Source: Cylindrospermum sp. NIES-4074
Lineage (GTDB): Bacteria > Cyanobacteriota > Cyanobacteriia > Cyanobacteriales > Nostocaceae
Direction: 5' to 3'
DNA: 64,000 nucleotides
Assembly (NCBI GenBank): GCA_003994795.1
Contig: AP018272.1
Coordinates: forward strand, 62,001 to 126,000
Position 1 is the first letter of the stretch; each line of letters begins with the position of its first letter. This document shows positions 57,772-64,000 of this stretch, piece by piece. The position numbers were made by a program, and so were the translations under genes. Below the pieces are notes generated by a model, which had not been told where the DNA came from, searched no databases, and was given only the letters and a program-made list of their open reading frames with translations.

Positions 57772-59076
57772 ATGGGCAAATCTATCATCATTAATAAACT
57801 ACAGGTATTTATTATTACGTGGTTTGGGCAACTCATCTCGCTCATTGGCTCAGGACTGACTGGCTTTGCTCTCGGTTTGTGGGTTTACCAAAAAACAGGC
57901 TCTATCACTCAGTTTGCGCTCATTTCTTTGTTTACTACCTTGCCAGGAATTGTACTATCACCTCTTACTGGTGCGCTTGTAGATCGATGGGAGCGACGCG
58001 CAACCATGTTACTCTGTAACACTGTGGCAGGTCTAACTACCCTAGTTCTTGTATTACTACTTTTAATTAATCAACTTCAGGTTTGGCATATTGATACTGG
58101 CATGTCTGTCATCTCAGTTTGCACCGCTTTTCAGTTTCCGGCTTATTCTGCAACTATCACATTGCTTATCGCTAAAAAGCACCTTGGTCGCGCCAGTGGG
58201 ATGACAAACATTGGGGAAGCATCCGCCAGGCTTTTCGCCCCAGCTTTGGCAGGAATAATGGTTATGACAATTGGAGTTAAGGGCGTGCTTTTGATTGACT
58301 TCGTTAGTTATCTCTTCGCCGTCCTTAGCCTCTTAATTGTCCAGTTCCCCAAACCCGAAAAAACTACCGCAGGCAGTCAGGCAAAAGGTTCGCTCTTAAA
58401 AGAAGCAGTTTATGGCTGGACTTACATCATCAAACGTCCAGGTTTATTGGGACTGTTATTGTTTTTCGCTGGGAGTAATTTTGGATTGGGAATTGCCAGT
58501 GTTTTAATTACACCTATGCTTCTAGCTTTTACTTCACCCGCAATCCTTGGCAACGTGATGTCTATTGCAGGTAGTGGTATGTTAGCAGGTGGAATTGTCA
58601 TGAGCGTTTGGGGAGGCCCAAAGCCTCGCGTGTATGGTGTGTTCGGTTTCGGTTTACTGCAAGCAATCTGCTTACTCCTCGTTGGACTGCACCCCTCTGT
58701 ACCACTAATTACAGTGGCAGCCTTTGGGGTTTTCTTCTGCGTGCCATTTATGGATGGTTGCAATCAAGCCATCTGGCAAACCAAAGTCCCCCCAGATGTG
58801 CAAGGACGAGTTTTTGCAGTACGGCTGATGATTGCCTGGTCTTCCTTTCCACTCGCCTATCTCCTAGCTGGGCCTTTAGCTGATTATGTATTCGAGCCAC
58901 TTTTGGTTAATGGTGGTCTACTGGCTAGTAGTGTGGGTCAAATTATCGGTGTTGGAGCAGGGCGAGGCATTGGACTGTTATTTATGGTTCTAGGAACACT
59001 TAATTTTGGCGTAGCAATTTTTAGTTATCTATACCAACCTTTGCGAATGATAGAGAAAGAAAATATCCCTCTTTAA
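57772..59076 (+). CDS. MFS-type exporter
   Basis: 434 residues with about 12 hydrophobic helices. The loop 2-3 motif ALVDRWERR matches the MFS motif A variant GxLxDRxxRR. Its position right after the synthase genes suggests export of the cluster's product or self-protection. No substrate can be inferred. The start lies 12 nt after an A-rich AAAAAAAGAC sequence. Confidence 0.85.
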   Translation: MGKSIIINKLQVFIITWFGQLISLIGSGLTGFALGLWVYQKTGSITQFALISLFTTLPGIVLSPLTGALVDRWERRATMLLCNTVAGLTTLVLVLLLLINQLQVWHIDTGMSVISVCTAFQFPAYSATITLLIAKKHLGRASGMTNIGEASARLFAPALAGIMVMTIGVKGVLLIDFVSYLFAVLSLLIVQFPKPEKTTAGSQAKGSLLKEAVYGWTYIIKRPGLLGLLLFFAGSNFGLGIASVLITPMLLAFTSPAILGNVMSIAGSGMLAGGIVMSVWGGPKPRVYGVFGFGLLQAICLLLVGLHPSVPLITVAAFGVFFCVPFMDGCNQAIWQTKVPPDVQGRVFAVRLMIAWSSFPLAYLLAGPLADYVFEPLLVNGGLLASSVGQIIGVGAGRGIGLLFMVLGTLNFGVAIFSYLYQPLRMIEKENIPL

Positions 59077-59100
59077 TCAGTCTAGGCAACGCAAAATTTG

Positions 59101-59172
59101 AACCCTTTATTTAACAGGGGTTTGAGCGATTTATTAATGTTTCAAAATGTTCACCATATTTTGTTAGTAATA
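59101..59172 (+). repeat. 72-bp repeat, left member of an inverted pair
   Basis: The sequence from AACCCTTTATTTAACAGGGG to TTTTGTTAGTAATA recurs in inverted orientation at 62870-62942 with high identity. The pair encloses the SDR and propeller-like genes. The repeat also resembles transposon ends. Confidence 0.85.
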
Positions 59173-59300
59173 AAATGTTCAAACCTCTATCACATCTAAA
59201 TTATTGAGGTTTTCCATTATCAATATTCTGCCCTAGCGTAACTGAAAATCTAAAGTTTTGTATTCAATATTCAACCAACATTTATGTATAAAGCCAAATC

Positions 59301-60269
59301 ATGAACAAAACAGATGAACTCCATGTAATTTTTGGTACTGGGCCCCTCGGAAAAGCCGTCATGCGCGAACTACTGGCACGCAACAAGCGGGTGCGGATGG
59401 TCAATCGCAGGGGCAAAGCAGAAGTACCTCCTAATGTTGACATCATCGCCTGCGATGCTTACGACCCTGAAAATACACGTGTAGTTACTGCTGAGGCGAC
59501 AGTTGTTTATCAATGTGCACAGCCAGCCTATACTCAATGGCCAAAGTTTTTTCCATCCTTGCAGGCAAGTATTGTAGAAGGCGTGGCTGCCAATGGCGCG
59601 AAGCTAGTTGTGGGAGATAATCTTTATATGTATGGCCCTGTCAATGGTGTGCTACGGGAAAATCTGCCGAATGCCGCAACCACACGCAAAGGCCGTGTCC
59701 GTACTCAAATGGCAGAGGCACTTTTGAATGCACACCAACGTGGTATTGTACGAGTTGCTATTGGTCGAGCATCGGACTTCTATGGGCCGGAAGTGCTTAA
59801 TTCTGTAATGGGAGATCGCGTTTTTCCTGCCGTACTGACTGGAAAGACCGCATCAGCGCTGGGTGAAATTGATCTCCCTCATTCGTATACTTTTATCGAT
59901 GACTTTGGCAAAGCATTGGTGATATTAGGCGAGCAAGATGATGCCTTTGGTCAAATTTGGCATATCCCGAATGCTGACACTATCACTACTCGCCAGTTTA
60001 TCACTATAGCTTTTGAGGAAGCTGGAAAGCCACCGAAAATAAGCAAGATGGGTAAGTTCATGATGCGACTGGGTGGCATTTTTATTCCAAAAGCTCGTGA
60101 AACTGTCGAAATGATGTATGAGTTTGATAAGCCATTTGTTGTAAATCATGATAAGTATGTCCAAGCTTTTGGCAACCATGCTACCCCTTTACGTGAGGCT
60201 ATTCGGCGTACCTTAGTATGGTATGGCGAACATCTCAAAACTTTAAGACCATCAAAACTTACGCATTGA
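59301..60269 (+). CDS. NAD(P)-dependent extended short-chain dehydrogenase/epimerase
   Basis: 322 residues. The Rossmann start is VIFGTGPLGKAVMRELL, followed by VVYQCAQPAYTQW and DNLYMYGPVNG, where the YxxxK-like element is replaced by YMYGP. It belongs to the extended SDR/NmrA-like group that acts on sugar nucleotides, quinones or ketones. In this context it may reduce the ketone made by the oxoamine synthase, but it lies 224 bp from the MFS gene and inside an inverted-repeat pair, so its membership of the cluster is uncertain. Confidence 0.75.
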   Translation: MNKTDELHVIFGTGPLGKAVMRELLARNKRVRMVNRRGKAEVPPNVDIIACDAYDPENTRVVTAEATVVYQCAQPAYTQWPKFFPSLQASIVEGVAANGAKLVVGDNLYMYGPVNGVLRENLPNAATTRKGRVRTQMAEALLNAHQRGIVRVAIGRASDFYGPEVLNSVMGDRVFPAVLTGKTASALGEIDLPHSYTFIDDFGKALVILGEQDDAFGQIWHIPNADTITTRQFITIAFEEAGKPPKISKMGKFMMRLGGIFIPKARETVEMMYEFDKPFVVNHDKYVQAFGNHATPLREAIRRTLVWYGEHLKTLRPSKLTH

Positions 60270-60305
60270 CAGGAAGTTGACCATGTGTATGCTTTGAATC
60301 ATAAT

Positions 60306-60558
60306 GGGGCAGATATAGCGTAGCTGACACCAGGAGCAAGATAGCTTCAAATGCTTATCTAGCAAGCTTTTTGGTGCATCAAAAGTTAATTTATGTACGA
60401 CTAAATAGCGGTAGCAATGAGCGAAAAATTTTGCTGCCTTATTTTTCACATACTTGGGTAATCCTTACCTAGCAAGGATTAGAGAAGTCGCTGTTGCAAA
60501 ACGGGCGGTGTGCGATCGCTATTGTTGCCCCTGGTGTCAGCCATGCTATATCTGCCCC
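60306..60558. mobile_element. MITE-like element with 34-bp inverted repeats
   Basis: The left end begins GGGGCAGATATAGCGTAGCT (60306-60339) and the right end is its inverted copy (60525-60558, starting TTGCCCCTGGTGTCAG), with three mismatches in 34. No coding capacity lies between, so this would be a non-autonomous element. Confidence 0.75.
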
Positions 60559-61087
60559 TAGCCATGATGAATTTACCAGTGAGTTGGATAATTTGACCCG
60601 GTGAAGATGCCCGGAATTGTCCGGGCGATAGGGTTAACTAAAATGGGGTGTTGCCAGTCTCATTAACTTTGTCTAGGTAGCCTTTGAAGTAATCGCCTGT
60701 TTGGCTTTGGGGAGGCAATGAGAGCGCCGCCTCAAACTGTCCGGTATGGTAGTCCCGGATTTCTCACTCCTTTTCTCAAAGCCTTATAAAACCTAGATTC
60801 AGGCGTTTCACACTGTATCAAAATTATTACCCGTCAAAAATGCCCAAAACATAGTCTGGGTAAAGGTTATGATGAATGCGTTCGCGGGACTTGTGAGAAA
60901 TCCGGGTAGTCAGCGGTTTTAGTGCTGGATGGCTATGACTTGAACGAAAAAATGGTTCTTGGCAACTTTTGGTGATCTTGGTTGGGGAAAGGCAGAGGGC
61001 AGAAAGCGTTACTTACAGCAGGGGTGAATCAGCGTTAAGTACGAGAAAGGGAAAACTCGCCCGACTGCCAACTTTGACTCTGTAGAG

Positions 61088-61191
61088 CTATAGCAACGGA
61101 CAGGAAGCTTAGGACAACAATCAGTTCACAATGTACGCTTGTTGAGGGTGTCTACCGCCGGCTTGTCCTAACGGCTTTGTCCACTGCTATA
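61088..61191. mobile_element. TATAGCA-ended MITE, intact copy
   Basis: Ends CTATAGCAACGGACA and TGTCC-ACTGCTATAG, with inner TTAGGACA/TGTCCTAA repeats, 104 bp. Same family as 35868-35995. Confidence 0.8.
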
Positions 61192-61555
61192 GAAGCGTTT
61201 AAGACAGAACTGAACCAACCGACTATAAAACCTGCTTTTGAAACTCGCCAAACTGCTGCGGTGTAATGTAAGAAAAGTCGCTTTTCTTCAGAGAAGTGGA
61301 ATTAATGGCGACTTAATTTATTCTTAAATTTAACAATACACCATATAGGAGCCGCTTCTCTTCGGAAGAGTGGAGTTAATAGCAACTAGAAACTGGTGAC
61401 ATAATTTTTGTTGCCTAAAAAATGGCTAATCCTTTATTAAAAAATTTTAGGAAAGGATTGTATATGTTCAATTTTGTGATAGCAACAGCCTACGCATCAA
61501 AAATTGGACGGCGTGTGAATTTCAATCATTAATTATTCTCAAGAAGTACCAAACA

Positions 61556-62620
61556 ATGAAATACCAAGCAATATTTTCCTCCACGATGGCAAGGCTGTTT
61601 TTTGGCTGCGCCATCAGCTTATTGGGTGCAAAAGCGATCGCCGCCATCACCTACAGCGCATGGCCCAGCAGCACAACTGTGGTCACCGCCGATGGCTCCA
61701 ACCAGTTCGGTGGTAATCTCAGCGGTTTGTTTTACGACCCGGCGACAGGGACACAACCAGCAGTGCTGTGGGGGGTGCAAAATTCACCATCAAAACTCTA
61801 TAATCTGGTGTGGAACAGCACCAGCAATACTTTTGTCAAGAATACTGCCAACGGTTGGGGACAAGGAAAAACCTTGTATTATCCTAATGGCACTGGTTCG
61901 CCGGACGCGGAAGGCGTGACCAAAGCCGAGCTTTATTCAACAGACATCTACGTGTCCACCGAGCGCGACGGCAGCGGCTCGAACCGCTTCAGTGTTCTGC
62001 GTTATGATATCAGCAGCAGTGCTACCACCCTCACAGCCACCAACGAATGGAATTTAACCTCTAATTTGCCAACGGTCAGTTCCACTAATCTAGGCTTGGA
62101 AGCGATCGCATGGGTGCCAGACACTTATTTAGTGGCTAATCAATTCATAGACGAAAGTACCAATCAGCCCTATGACCCAAATATTTATCCGTTGCACGGC
62201 ACGGGATTGTTTTTCGTTGGGTTAGAAGCGAATGGACAAATTTACGCCTATGTACTCAACTCTGACTCCAGCTATAAGCGTATCGCCACCATTGCCAGCG
62301 GTCATACAAAGATTATGGATTTGTCCTTTGACCGCGATAATGGGGTTTTATGGGCGTATTGCGACAACAATTGCAGCAATCGCTCGCATTTGCTGGCCAT
62401 CGACACCACTGTTGGCTCGGCAACGCGGGGCAAATTCATCATCCGCAAGGCTTACGAACGCCCAAGTTCGATGTCTAACATCAATAACGAAGGTATCGCC
62501 ATTGCGCCCAATTCGGAATGCAACACCAGCAATCTAAAACAGTTCTTCTGGGCGGATGATTCCGAAACCAACGGTCATGCGATTCGCCGTGGAACAATTC
62601 CTTGTGGGCCATTGTTTTAA
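61556..62620 (+). CDS. Secreted propeller-like protein
   Basis: 354 residues with a signal peptide (to about residue 30, AKAIAAITY); a HIP1 site lies within its coding DNA. The mature protein has repeated beta-strand patterns (QPAVLWGVQNSP, DAEGVTKAELYSTDIYVSTE, GLEAIAWVPDTYLV, INNEGIAIAPNSECN), which suggests a six-bladed propeller like esterase-like phytase or SdiA-regulated proteins. Four cysteines are near the C-terminus. The function is unknown. The gene is enclosed, with the SDR gene, by an inverted repeat pair (59101 and 62870). Confidence 0.7.
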   Translation: MKYQAIFSSTMARLFFGCAISLLGAKAIAAITYSAWPSSTTVVTADGSNQFGGNLSGLFYDPATGTQPAVLWGVQNSPSKLYNLVWNSTSNTFVKNTANGWGQGKTLYYPNGTGSPDAEGVTKAELYSTDIYVSTERDGSGSNRFSVLRYDISSSATTLTATNEWNLTSNLPTVSSTNLGLEAIAWVPDTYLVANQFIDESTNQPYDPNIYPLHGTGLFFVGLEANGQIYAYVLNSDSSYKRIATIASGHTKIMDLSFDRDNGVLWAYCDNNCSNRSHLLAIDTTVGSATRGKFIIRKAYERPSSMSNINNEGIAIAPNSECNTSNLKQFFWADDSETNGHAIRRGTIPCGPLF

Positions 62621-62641
62621 GCCGACAGTGCTCGTCATTTA

Positions 62642-62870
62642 ACTAGGACTTACGCACACTCTACGAATTCTTCTCTACGAGACGCTGACGCGTTGGCGGA
62701 AGCCTCTCGTAGAGAAGGCGTTTTTCTCTACGAGACGCTAACGCTTTGGCGTCTTCTCTGCGAGACGCTACGCTTTGGCGGAAGCCGACGCACCAGAAGG
62801 CGGTATGCCTCTGGCTCCCGTAAGGGATACGATAAATTAAGCTTTTTGGCGATTTTTGCGTAAGTCCTGA
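62642..62870. mobile_element. AGGACTTACGCA-ended element filled with GC-rich palindromes
   Basis: Ends AGGACTTACGCA and TGCGTAAGTCCT match the MITE at 14872-14986. The interior is a chain of repeats such as CTCTACGAGACGCT, CTTTGGCGGAAGCC and CTCGTAGAGAAGGCG. It shows how the GC-rich palindrome family can be carried within a MITE. Confidence 0.8.
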
Positions 62871-62942
62871 TTACTAACAAAATATTGCGAACATTTTGAA
62901 ACATTAATAAATCGCCGAAAACCTTGTTAAATAAAGGTTTTA
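62870..62942 (-). repeat. 72-bp repeat, right member of an inverted pair
   Basis: Inverted partner of 59101-59172, with the shared stretch AACATTTTGAAACATTAATA identical. It directly abuts the MITE at 62642-62870. Confidence 0.85.
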
Positions 62943-62983
62943 GATTGCCCTCGAATTTTCTACGGTAAAAGATAAATAATACT

Positions 62984-63226
62984 CAGTATCTTGATGATAG
63001 TGTTAACGATACAGCAATAACTAATCAGAAAACTGAAGCACAAAACCGCAAACAGTCAATCATTATTATTGTGGCGATGATTTTGGCTGGTATTGTGGGA
63101 TGCCACTACTATTTTGTCCCCGAAGAAACTGTAGGCGAATGCCAAGATTTAGTGGTAGGGAAAATGGCAAAGCGTGAAGGTAAGAGAGCAGTTAGCAGTA
63201 AAGACTTTGAGCGTTATTACAATTAA
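62984..63226 (+). pseudogene. Small membrane-anchored protein reading frame without ATG
   Basis: An open frame reads QNRKQSIIIIVAMILAGIVG (a membrane helix), then ETVGECQDLVVGKMAKREGK and FERYYN before the TAA. There is no ATG or GTG upstream of the helix in this frame, so it is either a relic or starts at a non-standard codon. The family is unknown. Confidence 0.4.
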
Positions 63227-63822
63227 TAAACTAGAACTTTTGCAAGGAGTCTGTTCTAGACATGAGTAAAAAAATACAATGGTCTTAATGCACCGCACCA
63301 AATAAAATCAATAATAAAGTTAATTTTAAATTAGACTTTGTTAAACAAAAGGTTAATCTTTTGATAAAAATTCGATATTGCTATCCAAAGAATGTCAGAT
63401 AAAGCTAATGTTTGGAAAACCTCTGTAATCCTGCTAAAATCACTTTGACAATTAACTAGCTTTATAAATTCATAATTCATGCTCAGGCTGTAGACAAAAT
63501 AGCTTTAGTTTTTCATAACTAAATATTTAAATAATGAGTAATCGGTTCTCATAACCCTGAAACCTAGCAACCGTAGACTTAGTAAAACTTTTCCTAAACA
63601 AACGGTTTAACGCTTATAGATGCGTTATGGCGCTACTAAACGAGTATAAGTCCTAAATTTTATCTTTTAAATATATGGGCTGAAAAATCGCACTTAGTGC
63701 ATGATTTCCTAAATTACTCACAAAAAACTCCGCGAACCTCTGCGCGTACTCAGCGCACCTCTGCGTTAAAAAGCTCTATGAATTAATGCAAATATCCAAT
63801 ATTGCAGATCAACTTTAAATTT
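63227..63822. other. Spacer before the AAA ATPase gene
   Basis: AT-rich, no gene seen. A dispersed CTCTGCG-type repeat (ACCTCTGCGCGTACTCAGCG region, about 63728-63768) is of the kind common between Nostoc genes. Confidence 0.5.
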
Positions 63823-64000
63823 ATGACTACCCACTTATCAACACCAGAACTAACTAGTAGTTGGCTGGAAGCTAACCAGAATTATCTAATAAAGGCAACT
63901 ACCCGCGTGCAGGAAGCCTTGCAAAATTATCTTCATCAAATGGAAGATATTCCTCATGACGAAAAAATAGAGAATTGGAAGGTTAGCGAAGATTTCCACT
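63823..64000 (+). CDS. N-terminus of an AAA-type ATPase, possibly of a contractile injection system
   Basis: Partial: the first 59 codons read MTTHLSTPELTSSWLEANQN, YLIKATTRVQEALQNYLHQ and EDIPHDEKIENWK, then the window ends. The SWLEANQNYLxxAxxRVxExL pattern is, from memory, typical of the N-terminal domain of AAA ATPases in cyanobacterial contractile injection (phage-tail-like) gene clusters. The ATPase motifs lie outside the window, so this is tentative. Confidence 0.5.
   Translation, partial: MTTHLSTPELTSSWLEANQNYLIKATTRVQEALQNYLHQMEDIPHDEKIENWKVSEDFH

Larger units (their letters stand above)
60270..61555. other. Long spacer with several small elements
   Basis: It holds an AACTTACGCATTGACA motif at about 60258, a 253-bp inverted-repeat element (60306-60558), a hairpin GCCCGGA/TCCGGGC at about 60609-60626, a minus-strand gene end (60638-60765, reading SLPPQSQTGDYFKGYLDKVN), a second TATAGCA MITE, and a pair of 37-bp direct repeats (61277-61313 and 61350-61386) with GCTTCTCTTCGGAAGAG-type hairpins. 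No intact gene was seen. Confidence 0.5.

Overview
The window comes from a filamentous, Nostoc-type cyanobacterium, most likely from a large plasmid. The octamer GCGATCGC (HIP1) recurs throughout. Heptanucleotide arrays, GC-rich palindromic repeats of the GCGTAGC/GTCTCGTAGAGAAG type and several small inverted-repeat elements are scattered in the usual nostocalean manner. A primase-type replication protein, a ParB-like protein, a tyrosine recombinase, a toxin-antitoxin pair and a conjugation-like membrane apparatus point to a plasmid. I saw no tRNA, rRNA or CRISPR array.

Layout. (1) 0-9.1 kb, minus strand: a type IV secretion-like cluster, in transcription order an acidic coiled-coil protein, a five-helix membrane protein, a VirB3-VirB4-like ATPase, a secreted coiled-coil protein and a VirB6-like membrane protein. 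(2) 9.3-14.7 kb: a two-gene plus-strand pair of unknown role, then on the minus strand a 1158-residue protein that I read as a bacterial homologue of the eukaryotic-type RNA-dependent RNA polymerase (double-psi beta-barrel, DFDGD). It is followed by a 180-residue unknown gene preceded by two copies of a perfect 19-bp palindrome. (3) 15.3-27.7 kb: a defence island with a DUF499-type ATPase, a small partner, a PIN-like remnant, a DUF1156-type DNA methyltransferase and a phospholipase D-SNF2 helicase (the helicase-methylase-ATPase layout called Hma in some catalogues). A Uma2 nuclease, a ParE-type toxin pair and a decayed aspartic-protease pair sit inside it. (4) 28.5-35.2 kb: plasmid maintenance (primase/Rep, ParB-like, an HTH protein behind a promoter with two hairpins, a tyrosine recombinase) and transposon debris. 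(5) 36-49 kb: secreted proteins: a PFE-CTERM-like protein, a 2450-residue phosphoesterase/nuclease giant, nuclease inhibitor NuiA with its likely target NucA, and a PEP-CTERM protein. (6) 49.3-60.3 kb: a compact natural-product cluster of NRPS module (C-A-PCP), PKS module (KS-AT-ACP), alpha-oxoamine synthase, MFS exporter and SDR. (7) 60.3-64 kb: MITE-like elements, one secreted propeller-like protein and the start of an AAA ATPase gene.

The most unusual item is the RdRP-like polymerase at 11214-14690. Motifs equivalent to the eukaryotic RdRP blocks (GKIS, two lysines, DFDGD, VDSPK) occur in the right order. The second theme is repeat invasion of genes: heptamer-derived repeats sit in frame inside two defence genes, and GC-rich palindromes form the C-termini of the VirB4-like and RdRP-like proteins. 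Product names are family-level readings by eye; no database search was possible.
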